From Anaerolineales bacterium (GTDB lineage Bacteria > Chloroflexota > Anaerolineae > Anaerolineales > Villigracilaceae), in assembly GCA_016928525.1 (NCBI GenBank), contig JAFGKO010000372.1:1-7120 (forward strand): a stretch of DNA of 7,120 bases, written 5' to 3'. The position numbers and the translations under genes were made by a program. This document shows positions 1 to 6,203 of this stretch, one piece after another. Within the stretch, counting starts at the first letter, position 1. Each line of letters starts with the position of its first letter. The notes under the pieces were generated by a model. It worked only from the letters and a program-made list of their open reading frames with translations. It made no database searches and had not been told where the DNA came from.

Positions 1-327
1 CATGGCAGCCAGCGCGCCTTTCATGTCGGCAGCGCCGCGCCCGTAAAGGTACGAATCAGCTATTTCACCACCGAACGGCTCACGGGTCCAGACAGAACCG
101 GGGGCGATCCCGACCGTGTCGGTGTGTGCGTCGAAGAGCAGTGTCGGGCCGGGGCGTGCGCCATCTATCAATCCAATGGCAGACCCATTTTCATCTACCC
201 AGGCGTGGTCGAAGCCGAGGCGTTTCATTTCGTCCAGCACAATTTGCGCCACCGGACCTTCCTGGCAAGATGGACTGGGCTGGCGGATCAGTCGTTGGGT
301 AAAGTCGATAAGTGAATTCCTGTTCAT
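1..327 (-). CDS. M20-family zinc metallopeptidase, YgeY-like (N-terminal part, truncated by window edge)
   Basis: The first 109 residues of a cytosolic binuclear-zinc hydrolase of the M20 family (ArgE/DapE/CPG2/YgeY group), whose members cleave amide bonds of small peptides or N-acyl amino acids. The motif LLFDAHTDTV near residues 63-72 supplies the zinc-ligand His68 and the supporting Asp70. YGRGAADMKGALAAM near 95-109 supplies the bridging-ligand Asp101. The N-terminal stretch (RLIRQPSPSCQEGPVA, and a basic-hydrophobic helix before LGFD) resembles the YgeY (putative selenium-metabolism hydrolase) branch, but the substrate cannot be decided from this fragment. The ATG at 327 lies 3 bp after the stop of the diguanylate cyclase gene and is preceded by AGGATAA, so it is probably translationally coupled and the last visible gene of the minus-strand operon. 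The dimerisation domain and remaining metal ligands lie outside the window. The family call is secure; the subfamily is tentative. Confidence 0.88.
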   Translation of the reverse strand, partial: MNRNSLIDFTQRLIRQPSPSCQEGPVAQIVLDEMKRLGFDHAWVDENGSAIGLIDGARPGPTLLFDAHTDTVGIAPGSVWTREPFGGEIADSYLYGRGAADMKGALAAM

Positions 328-330
328 GGG

Positions 331-1239
331 TTATCCTATTGTGATGCGATCGCGTCCATCAGCCTTGCTTTGATACATCAAGCGATCCGCGCGATCTACC
401 AGGGAATCGATGGTGTCTGTGTCTTGTACCAGCGTACCACCGATGGAAACGGTGGCAGATAAAATCTGTTTGTCGGGGAGAGTCAGGTGGGAATTCCTGA
501 CCAGGCTGAGTAGTTTTTTCCCGATTCTCAGGAGCGAATTGGCATCAGCATCATGCAAAATGATCAGGAATTCTTCCCCGCCCCAGCGTCCCATGGTGTC
601 AGTTTCACGGACATTGGCTCGCAGAGTTTGTGCAATCATACGCAGCACATTATCACCCTGACTGTGCCCGAAGGCGTCGTTGAGATTTTTGAAATGATCG
701 ATATCGCAAAACAACAATCCGAAAGGGATCTGGTTTTCGTGGAAATCCAATAGACTGATCCTGAGACGACTTTCCAAGTGACGCCGGTTGCCGATTGCCG
801 TCAGTGGATCCAGCAGGGCAGTCTGTTGTAGTTTCCGGATGCGGCGCTCGGTTTTCTCGGGCGAGACACCTTTGTTGAATGTTTCTACAGCGCCGACAAT
901 GTTCCCACTTTTATCGCGGATGGGAACTGAGCGTATCTGCACAGGGACACGGTGGCCTTCCGCATGGTGCAAATAGACATACGCCTGGCGAGGCTCTCCA
1001 TCCTGCATGGTGGCCGCCATGGGACAGTGGTCTTTGCATAGCACCAGTCCCTGCTCGTTTACATGGTTGAGGAGATTGTTGCGGCATGATTTTCCAATGA
1101 CCTGATCGGCGGTATATCCTGTGATATTTTCTGCGCCCCGGTTCCAGTATGTAATGATACGGTCACGGTCCAAATAATATACGCCGTCCTGCAAGCTGTT
1201 TAGAATTTCCCTGTAGAAGTCGTCTTCCATAATTGCCAT
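331..1239 (-). CDS. PAS-GGDEF diguanylate cyclase
   Basis: A 302-residue soluble signalling protein expected to condense two GTP into cyclic di-GMP. Residues about 5-125 form a PAS sensor domain (DGVYYLDRDRIITYWNRGAENITGY early, then HRVPVQIRSVPIRDKSGNIVGAVE). A short linker helix (PEKTERRIRKLQQ, 127-139) leads into a complete GGDEF domain (about 143-302). That domain shows DPLTAIGNRRHLE, the metal/GTP segment FCDIDHFKNLNDAFGHSQGD (177-196) and the active-site GGEEF at 220-224. The RETD at 211-214, exactly five residues before GGEEF, is an intact RxxD inhibitory I-site, so product feedback is likely. No membrane segment or signal peptide is present. The PAS domain carries Cys52, Cys68 and Cys72, a possible redox or metal sensor. 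It starts 30 bp after the upstream permease gene. ATG at 1239 and ATG at 1230 are both possible starts, and neither has a strong Shine-Dalgarno sequence. Confidence 0.93.
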   Translation of the reverse strand: MAIMEDDFYREILNSLQDGVYYLDRDRIITYWNRGAENITGYTADQVIGKSCRNNLLNHVNEQGLVLCKDHCPMAATMQDGEPRQAYVYLHHAEGHRVPVQIRSVPIRDKSGNIVGAVETFNKGVSPEKTERRIRKLQQTALLDPLTAIGNRRHLESRLRISLLDFHENQIPFGLLFCDIDHFKNLNDAFGHSQGDNVLRMIAQTLRANVRETDTMGRWGGEEFLIILHDADANSLLRIGKKLLSLVRNSHLTLPDKQILSATVSIGGTLVQDTDTIDSLVDRADRLMYQSKADGRDRITIG

Positions 1240-1269
1240 GTTACCATAATTGGAGAAGGAAATCTCGAG

Positions 1270-2052
1270 CTACACTTCCACCTGGATGCCCGAGCCGCTC
1301 TCGTAGCGTCTCAACCCCAGCCGGAAGGTTGCTACCGCCAAACCCAGGAAGACTAGCGACCCCAGGAATATTTCCGTTAACGTGCCCCAGGCGAAGGTAT
1401 GCACGAATTGAGCCGGGAGTGCACCCATTAATGCGGCCGGGATGAGCGTGAACAAGATCAATTTGGCGGTGTTATCGAAGAGCGTGATCGGGTAAATCGC
1501 AAAGGTGATGATAGCGTTCAACGCAATACTGCTAAGATACGCTGTGTTGCCGATCCAGAACGCCAGGCTTTGGACCAGAATCATAAAAGCCGCAAAGATG
1601 GCTGCGGCGCACAACATTCCAACCAGGAAGCGTCCCAACCCATCCCAGGTAAATTGACCGGAAAGCGCGTAGCTCACGAATCCGTAGGTGAAGTCGCCCA
1701 ATCCGCTGGCAATGCTGCGGCTGGCGACCGTGTGCAACAGCACCGGCCTGGGCATGGACAGGTAATAATCCAGCCTGCCCCTGGCAATTATATCGCCCAG
1801 GTTGAAGACATTGCCGAACAATAGCGAGACCAGTCCAAATCCGCTGGCGATGATGCCGTAGGTGACGAACATGTCGTTGAGCCCCCAGCCGCGCACTTCC
1901 TTGAAACGGTCGAAGTAAATAACCCAGATCAAGAAATAGATGGCATTGTTGACCATCATGCCGAAGACTTGCAGCAGGAAGGCGACGCGATATTCCATCA
2001 CGGATTGCAGGTTGGCTTTCCAGACGGCGAGGAGGAATTTGAATTCACGCAT
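1270..2052 (-). CDS. ABC-2 type transporter permease (COG3694-like)
   Basis: A 260-residue integral membrane subunit with about six hydrophobic segments (near residues 25-47, 62-83, 105-130, 143-168, 174-197 and 228-246) and a basic cytosolic N-terminus. The segment GDIIARGRLDYYLSMPRPVLL (about 86-106) is the cytoplasmic coupling region typical of the COG3694 permeases that pair with COG4587 permeases and COG4586 ATPases. It should form half of the membrane channel of an exporter; the substrate is unknown. An upstream in-frame ATG at 2064 would add MEAK and overlap the previous gene by 11 bp. I prefer ATG 2052 because GGAGG at 2058-2062 lies 5 nt before it and the upstream stop is only 1 bp away. 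The C-terminus ends in a charged tail (RRYESGSGIQVEV). It is followed after 29-30 bp by the cyclase gene. Confidence 0.9.
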   Translation of the reverse strand: MREFKFLLAVWKANLQSVMEYRVAFLLQVFGMMVNNAIYFLIWVIYFDRFKEVRGWGLNDMFVTYGIIASGFGLVSLLFGNVFNLGDIIARGRLDYYLSMPRPVLLHTVASRSIASGLGDFTYGFVSYALSGQFTWDGLGRFLVGMLCAAAIFAAFMILVQSLAFWIGNTAYLSSIALNAIITFAIYPITLFDNTAKLILFTLIPAALMGALPAQFVHTFAWGTLTEIFLGSLVFLGLAVATFRLGLRRYESGSGIQVEV

Positions 2053-2053
2053 T

Positions 2054-2851
2054 TTAGCCTCCATTCACTGTCAAATACGCCAGCCCACGCCGGTAGGCAA
2101 GTGCCAGCAAAACACCCAGGACCAGGATCCAGATGGCCTGCTGGCCGAGCACGCTCGCAAACAGGCTGAGATCAGGGGTGACAAATAAGCGTGAAGGACC
2201 ATATGTCATGGCAGGAAACGGAAGCGCAAAGGCGATGTTTTGCAGCCACTGCGGGTAAAAATCGAGCGGGATGAGCAGGCCGCCGAAGATGAAAGCGAAT
2301 TTCTGGTAGATCCACTCGAAGGGAGCGACTTCTTCAGAAACAAAGGCTACCAGTCCGATCAGGCCGTTGACCAGGAAATTCAAAGTCCATGCGCCAAATA
2401 CAGCGATGGTTGTCAGCGGCCAGCTGCGCAGATCGGGCGGCGGACCGGCCAGCCACCAGACCATCGCGCCGCCGAAGATCGCTGTCATCAGGGCACGGAA
2501 GACAGTCTCGCCCATGGATACACTGAATTGATAGATCAAGAAATCGTAGGGCTTGTTGAGCAGGTAGGCGATGGAGCCATCTTTGACGTTCTCCGCAATC
2601 GTGCGCGCCACGCGCGGGCGGCTGAGTTCGATGGTTTCTGCCATCATCAAGTACCACATCGTATCGTGCAAGGTTAGGCCGCTGATCGTGTCTGAACCCG
2701 AAGCGGCAAAAGTAACATTCCATAGTTGGTAGAAGATCCACATGAAAGGCAGGATCATCAAGCTGCGCCCAACCAGTTCGCCGGGATATGCCAGCGAGTT
2801 GACCAGCGTGGTTTTGAAGATGGCCAAATACTTCTTCATGCCTAAACCCAT
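2054..2851 (-). CDS. ABC-2 type transporter permease (COG4587-like)
   Basis: A 265-residue polytopic membrane protein and partner of the following permease. Hydrophobic segments lie near residues 30-50, 64-72, 115-135, 145-172, 184-200 and 237-254. VKDGSIAYLLNKPYDFLIYQF (89-109) parallels the coupling segment of the second permease, so the two look like diverged paralogues forming a heterodimer. FGGLLIPLDFYPQWLQNIAF followed by LPFPAMTYGPSRL (about 189-222) is the conserved ABC-2 signature near the C-terminal membrane segments. The first ATG (2851) overlaps the DUF2785 gene by 10 bp; an internal ATG at 2839 (MKKYLAIF) is an equally plausible start. Neither has a good ribosome binding site, which suggests coupling to translation of the upstream gene. 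Export direction and substrate are inferred only from the family. Confidence 0.9.
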   Translation of the reverse strand: MGLGMKKYLAIFKTTLVNSLAYPGELVGRSLMILPFMWIFYQLWNVTFAASGSDTISGLTLHDTMWYLMMAETIELSRPRVARTIAENVKDGSIAYLLNKPYDFLIYQFSVSMGETVFRALMTAIFGGAMVWWLAGPPPDLRSWPLTTIAVFGAWTLNFLVNGLIGLVAFVSEEVAPFEWIYQKFAFIFGGLLIPLDFYPQWLQNIAFALPFPAMTYGPSRLFVTPDLSLFASVLGQQAIWILVLGVLLALAYRRGLAYLTVNGG

Positions 2852-3684
2852 GATGTAAAGGCTTTGGATGTCTCGCGCAACCTGGGGATCAATTCATCTG
2901 CCAGGGGAATGGGTGTATCGCTGATGACCAGCCGGTAGTGCAGGCTGCGCACGAACGTTTTCAGGTTATGGCGCGTGCGAGCAGTGTTTTCTTTGAAGAA
3001 CTTTTGTCTATGTCCATTCCCGTCCTTGTTTGCTATCACATCCAGCCATTGACTGAGCGTTTCCAGGCTGAGGAGATTACGGCTCAGAATCTCGATCACC
3101 GCCGAGACCAACCGCTCGTCCTCATCCGCAACAAAAATCAAATCGTCGACACCTGCCAGCTTATCCGAAATAGCTTGTAAGATACGCTCGAGATGTTCGG
3201 GTCCGAAGTGTTTGGAACGGGCCAGGAGGAGTAGTAAGTCGGCAGTGTGGGCCAGGGTGTGCGCCCAGCCTTTTTCCGGGACATAACCGCGCAGATCGCG
3301 TTCCTGAGCCAGATATGTCAGACTTTTTTCGAAAATGTCCAATACTTCCACTTTCTCTAGAAAAGGCTGGTTGTTGTCTTTGTCCACGATTTCGCCCAGG
3401 ATCAGCGCGGAAAACGATCGTAGGAAGACAGAATCATCATTTGTTTTGCCAATTCCGATTTGCAGGTTAGCCTTCAAAGGCTCGATCATCTCATGCAGTT
3501 GCCCTGTTGACAGGAGATCATTGTTGATCCAATTGATGAGCACCATATAAGCAATTTCGTCGCGTAGCTCCGGATCAGTACTCCCAAGATATGACAACAA
3601 TTCCTGAGTCAAATTAGTGACATTGTGACCTTCAGGAAGGGCATATTCATCCTCGATAATCTTGTTCCAGAATTGCTTGTCCAT
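2842..3684 (-). CDS. DUF2785 family protein of unknown function
   Basis: A 280-residue, predicted soluble, mostly helical protein with no signal peptide or membrane segment. I recognise the DUF2785 pattern: LRDEIAYMVLINWI (39-52), DSVFLRSFSALILGEIVD (84-101), DLRGYVPEKGWAHTLAHTADLL (130-151), DEDERL (187-192) and the C-terminal LKTFVRSLHYRL (241-252). The conserved His142/His146 and the acidic cluster could be functional, but no activity is established for the family that I know of. Upstream in-frame ATGs at 3711 and 3702 would overlap the ATPase gene. ATG 3684 is preferred because AAAGG lies 7 nt before it and the ATPase stop is 10 bp upstream. The gene sits between an ABC ATPase and its permeases, and its end overlaps the next permease, so a role tied to the exporter (accessory, immunity or regulatory) is possible. 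Sampled 60-base rows are near 40 percent GC, against above 60 percent in the adjacent ATPase. Confidence 0.85.
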   Translation of the reverse strand: MDKQFWNKIIEDEYALPEGHNVTNLTQELLSYLGSTDPELRDEIAYMVLINWINNDLLSTGQLHEMIEPLKANLQIGIGKTNDDSVFLRSFSALILGEIVDKDNNQPFLEKVEVLDIFEKSLTYLAQERDLRGYVPEKGWAHTLAHTADLLLLLARSKHFGPEHLERILQAISDKLAGVDDLIFVADEDERLVSAVIEILSRNLLSLETLSQWLDVIANKDGNGHRQKFFKENTARTRHNLKTFVRSLHYRLVISDTPIPLADELIPRLRETSKAFTSWV

Positions 3685-3694
3685 TTCAACGCCT

Positions 3695-4678
3695 TTATGC
3701 ATGTGTCTCATATATTTGCGCGATCACTTCTTCCAATGGCGGATCAGAAATAGTGATGTCGACCACCTGGCCGCGGGAGGAGATGGCGGCCATGACCTGG
3801 TCGACCGCTGTTCTGCGGGTATCGAAACGCAGCTTGACGCCGTAGTGCCCGACTTTGAGCACCTCCGCGCCATCCAGAGAGAAATTCGCGGGCACCTCGT
3901 CTGCGTAGCGCACTTCCACCAGCTTGGAGGTCAGGAAGCGCCGCTTCAGGTTGGAGACCTTATCTTCGTAGACGATCTGCCCGTGGTTGATGATGATGAC
4001 GCGCTTGCACAGGGCTTCCAGGTCGCCCGCATCGTGGGATGTCAGCAGCACGCCCACGTTCTCTTCCTGCGCCATGCGACGGATCGAGTCGCGGATGCGT
4101 TGTTTGGCGACCACGTCCAGGCCGATGGACGGCTCATCGAGCAGGAGCAGCTTCGGGCGGTGTAAGAGCGAGGCGGCTACTTCGCAGCGCATGCGCTGTC
4201 CCAGCGAGAGTTTGCGCACGGGAGTTTCCAGCAGATCCCTGATCTCGAACGCTTCAGAGAGTTGGTCGATACGTTTCTTCGTCTCGCCGTCGTCCAGTTC
4301 GTAAATTTTTCCGAAGAGCGTGAAGGTGTCGATGGCGGGCAGGTGATACCACAATTGCGGACGCTGGCCGAAGACAGTTCCGATGTGATAGGCCAGTTCA
4401 CGGCGTTGCTTCCAGGGCGTGTAGCCGAGCACCTGGGCCTGGCCATCGCTGGGCAGCAGGATGCCGGTCAGCATTTTGATAGTGGTGGACTTGCCAGCCC
4501 CGTTCGGGCCAATGAAACCGAGCAGTTCGCCCGCTTCCATCTGGAACGAGAGCCCGCGTACCGCTTCGATGGTGGCATACTCCGGCCGAACGAGCGCGCG
4601 CATGGAACCGCTCAACCCGGCGGCTTTACGCTTGGTTCGGAAGACTTTTTGCAGATCGGTGACTTGGATGGCAGGCAT
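3695..4678 (-). CDS. ABC transporter ATP-binding protein (COG4586-like)
   Basis: A 327-residue cytosolic ATPase that should power the exporter built from the two downstream permeases. All nucleotide-binding motifs are present: Walker A GPNGAGKST (57-65), Q-loop Gln105 in VFGQRPQLWYHLP, signature LSLGQ (157-161), Walker B LLLLDEP (177-183), D-loop SIGLD (184-188) and switch His215 in LLTSHD. The signature is LSLGQ rather than the textbook LSGGQ, which is common in this branch. The N-terminal extension before Walker A (RTKRKAAGLSGSMRALVRPEY) and the roughly 85-residue C-terminal domain match the COG4586 architecture, which resembles drug and polysaccharide/lipid exporters. The ATG at 4678 follows AGGA by only 3 nt, a somewhat tight but usable site. 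It is the first gene of the minus-strand operon and faces the divergent plus-strand small genes. Confidence 0.95.
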   Translation of the reverse strand: MPAIQVTDLQKVFRTKRKAAGLSGSMRALVRPEYATIEAVRGLSFQMEAGELLGFIGPNGAGKSTTIKMLTGILLPSDGQAQVLGYTPWKQRRELAYHIGTVFGQRPQLWYHLPAIDTFTLFGKIYELDDGETKKRIDQLSEAFEIRDLLETPVRKLSLGQRMRCEVAASLLHRPKLLLLDEPSIGLDVVAKQRIRDSIRRMAQEENVGVLLTSHDAGDLEALCKRVIIINHGQIVYEDKVSNLKRRFLTSKLVEVRYADEVPANFSLDGAEVLKVGHYGVKLRFDTRRTAVDQVMAAISSRGQVVDITISDPPLEEVIAQIYETHA

Positions 4679-4735
4679 GGTTCCTGTTCTGGATCGATGG
4701 AATCTTTAACAAATCATTTCTGTAGGATTAATTTT

Positions 4736-4765
4736 TTGTTTACGGTAGCCCATTACAATGATAAT
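4736..4765 (+). promoter_or_regulatory. Possible promoter for the small plus-strand genes
   Basis: TTGTTT at 4736-4741 and GATAAT at 4760-4765 are separated by 18 bp. The -10 matches the sigma-70 consensus in five of six positions and the -35 in three of six. Transcription would start near 4772 and give about an 80-nt leader before the micro-ORF. An alternative -10-like TAATAC lies at 4833-4838 but has no good -35. I saw no convincing minus-strand promoter for the ATPase operon in this intergenic region. Confidence 0.3.
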
Positions 4766-4773
4766 CGATTATC
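4760..4773. promoter_or_regulatory. 14-bp perfect palindrome, candidate operator
   Basis: GATAATCGATTATC reads identically on both strands. It lies in the divergent intergenic region between the ABC operon and the small plus-strand genes, and its left half is the possible -10 box, so a dimeric regulator bound here could block that promoter. The left flank (AATGATAATC) resembles part of the Fur consensus, but the spacing of the half-sites differs by one base. The palindrome is seen directly; the regulatory role is inferred. Confidence 0.4.
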
Positions 4774-4853
4774 GGTAAGTTACGAAATGACTGATAGAAG
4801 TCTGTATCTTTTTGAATACGATAGCGTCTAGTTAATACAGTAGGAGTTACGCA

Positions 4854-4922
4854 ATGAAATGGGATGCATATCTTCGCAAACTGCGTAAGTTCTGTCATAG
4901 TAAAGGATGTGATCTGCGATGA
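4854..4922 (+). CDS. 22-codon micro-ORF, leader peptide or small protein, coupled to the next gene
   Basis: The ORF runs from ATG 4854 to TGA 4920-4922 and encodes a basic 22-residue peptide beginning MKWDAYLRKLRKFC, with two Cys (14 and 19). AGGAG at 4842-4846 lies 7 nt before the ATG, the best ribosome binding site in the middle block. Its stop overlaps the start of the 68-codon gene as ATGA, the classic arrangement for translational coupling, and that gene's own AAAGGA is a poor 11 nt away. The sequence is reminiscent of the N-terminal helix of some HicA-type toxins, so it could also be a truncated remnant. I do not claim a family. Without comparative data, a real peptide cannot be separated from a translational leader. 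Confidence 0.5.
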   Translation: MKWDAYLRKLRKFCHSKGCDLR

Positions 4923-5125
4923 GTAACGTGATCGATGCGTTGAACAAAGGTTGGACGATTTCGGAATTTGCCACCGTGTTAGCGCACGGGCAGAACGATG
5001 AGGGCCGAGGTTTCCTGGTGACCTTGATGGAGCCAAAGGATCATATCTCCCGTGAAGTATACCTGCCGTACTCGGCAGAAACGGAAGCTCTACTGGAGCG
5101 TGAATCCATGTTGCTGGCCGCATAG
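4919..5125 (+). CDS. Small hypothetical protein (68 aa)
   Basis: I do not recognise the family. The product is a small acidic soluble protein with no signal peptide or membrane helix. It has an N-terminal amphipathic helix (MSNVIDALNKGWTISEFATV), a middle GRGFLVTLMEPKD that reads as a beta strand and turn, then SREVYLPYSAETEALLERE and a short hydrophobic tail. The regular pattern and absence of low-complexity sequence suggest a real gene. The ATG overlaps the preceding micro-ORF stop (ATGA), and the best Shine-Dalgarno-like AAAGGA (4902-4907) is 11 nt away, so translation probably depends on the micro-ORF. It is the only plus-strand gene between two minus-strand operons and is followed within 25 bp by a terminator. 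It could be a regulator or an antitoxin-like partner, but nothing in the sequence proves this. Confidence 0.7.
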   Translation: MSNVIDALNKGWTISEFATVLAHGQNDEGRGFLVTLMEPKDHISREVYLPYSAETEALLERESMLLAA

Positions 5126-5145
5126 GGAGCGCCGCCACAGATAGG

Positions 5146-5165
5146 CCCCGCAAGGGGATTTTTTT
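5146..5165 (+). terminator. Intrinsic terminator of the small plus-strand cassette
   Basis: CCCC-GCAA-GGGG (5146-5157) forms a four-pair GC stem closed by a stable GNRA-type tetraloop. After a single A it is followed by seven T residues (5159-5165). The stem is short, but the loop and T-tract are typical. It lies 20 bp after the stop of the 68-codon gene. Confidence 0.65.
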
Positions 5166-5184
5166 GTTTAATGGGGAATAACAA

Positions 5185-5213
5185 AAAGAGACCAGGCAAA
5201 ACCCGGTCTCTTT
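5185..5213 (-). terminator. Intrinsic terminator of the minus-strand membrane-protein operon
   Basis: AAAGAGACC (5185-5193) and GGTCTCTTT (5205-5213) are a perfect 9-bp inverted repeat. Two more GC pairs form inside it after one mismatch, with a five-base loop. Read on the minus strand, the hairpin ends in five T residues followed by GTTATT, 17 bp after the stop of the DUF2807 gene. It may work weakly on the plus strand as a back-up to the neighbouring terminator. Confidence 0.75.
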
Positions 5214-5230
5214 GGCATCATAGATAAGAC

Positions 5231-6202
5231 TTACTTATCCCCAATTTTTCTCACGCTGCCTACACCGCTGATGCGTTCGCTGACTTGGGGTTCGCCGTAA
5301 TAATCGACTGACCCGGCGCCGCTGATGCTGGCATCCAGCGCCTGTTCTGCCCAGACTGTTGCAGAGCCAGCTCCGCTGATGTGCACTTCGGCATCCCGGC
5401 TTTCCAAGTCGCCACCGTTGAAGTTGCCCAGCCCGCTGATGCTAAGTTGCAATCTCTCGCAGGCGCCATCTGCGTTGATATTACCTGCGCCGCTAAGATT
5501 GAACTCAAGATCCCCGGCTTCCAACTCTGTCAAGGTGACATCACCCGCGCCGCTGACGGAAACGGTCAGAGAATCAGTCTGCAAGCCTTCTATCAGCATC
5601 TTACCGGCTGTCGGAAATTGGACTTTGTTCAATTCGACCACAGTGATGGTCACCAGCACAGTTTTGGTGGGATCGACACGATCTTGCCAGTTCCTTTCGG
5701 TATTTTCAAAATACAACGTACCGTTCCGCACAGTTGCGGCCAATTGTGGTAAGAGGTTGTCTTCAGCTTCTATGGTCACAGATTCCGAATCCCCTTGCCG
5801 GATGGTGATGTCAGCCGGATAATCCACGGAAATCGACTGAAACTCAGCCACCTGACGGGTTTCGGTCTCAACCACGCCCGAGCCTGCTACCGCACCGTTT
5901 AATCCGGGATCGATGTCCCATAGATCCCGTCCCCAGCCTGGCGCTTTATCCCAACCGAGTTGTGGCGCATAGATCACGGCCAGCACCGCGCCGGCCACCA
6001 CCAGTAACGAGACCAGCATCCCGGCAAAGCGCCAGTACGCGCGCAGGATCAACCCAACGCCAAGAGCGATCAGCAGGTACGGTAAAGTGTGTGTCAGGGC
6101 CCACAAGTTTGCACGCGGGACAATACCCATCCCGGTCAATAGCCAGAGCACGCCCACTGCGATCATGGCGAGCGGCCAGAAGATAGAGCGATCTTCTTTC
6201 AT
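5231..6202 (-). CDS. Membrane-anchored head-GIN / DUF2807 domain protein
   Basis: A 323-residue protein in two parts. Residues about 8-28, 35-53 and 59-79 are three membrane helices resembling the small LiaF-like/DUF5668 membrane module (FWPLAMIAVGVLWLLTGMGI). Residues about 110-318 form a DUF2807 (head-GIN, putative adhesin) beta-repeat domain beginning VETETRQVAEFQSISVDYPADITIRQGD. Six turns carry an S-G-x-G motif: SGAG 217, SGAG 237, SGLG 256, SGAG 276, SGAG 294 and SGVG 312, spaced 18-20 residues apart as expected for a beta-solenoid. After three helices, with a short acidic N-terminus inside the cell, the repeat domain is predicted outside; this is inference. The start at 6202 is supported by GGAGG 6 nt upstream. 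It lies 1 bp after the stop of the six-pass protein and is surely co-transcribed with it. The role is unknown: envelope stress sensing or surface adhesion are family-level guesses. Confidence 0.88.
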   Translation of the reverse strand: MKEDRSIFWPLAMIAVGVLWLLTGMGIVPRANLWALTHTLPYLLIALGVGLILRAYWRFAGMLVSLLVVAGAVLAVIYAPQLGWDKAPGWGRDLWDIDPGLNGAVAGSGVVETETRQVAEFQSISVDYPADITIRQGDSESVTIEAEDNLLPQLAATVRNGTLYFENTERNWQDRVDPTKTVLVTITVVELNKVQFPTAGKMLIEGLQTDSLTVSVSGAGDVTLTELEAGDLEFNLSGAGNINADGACERLQLSISGLGNFNGGDLESRDAEVHISGAGSATVWAEQALDASISGAGSVDYYGEPQVSERISGVGSVRKIGDK

Positions 6203-6203
6203 T

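Noticed and set aside
1240..1269. Possible promoter or terminator between the second permease and the cyclase genes
   Set aside because: The 30 bp contain no hairpin with T-tract and no recognisable promoter boxes; only a short repeated AATTATGG was seen.
2240..2741. Open frames on both strands within the first permease gene
   Set aside because: The permease frame has clear membrane helices and family motifs; the others are shadows.
3662..4165. Long plus-strand open frames opposite the ABC ATPase (also 4262-4831)
   Set aside because: The minus strand encodes all ABC motifs here; these are antisense shadows of a GC-rich gene.
4757..4773. Fur box
   Set aside because: AATGATAATC and ATTATC match Fur half-sites, but the half-site spacing has one extra base and no iron-related gene is nearby, so I list only a generic palindrome.
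4740..5153. A 137-codon minus-strand open frame opposite the small cassette
   Set aside because: Its sequence lacks protein-like patterning, it runs through the palindrome and terminator regions, and the plus-strand frames have better start signals.
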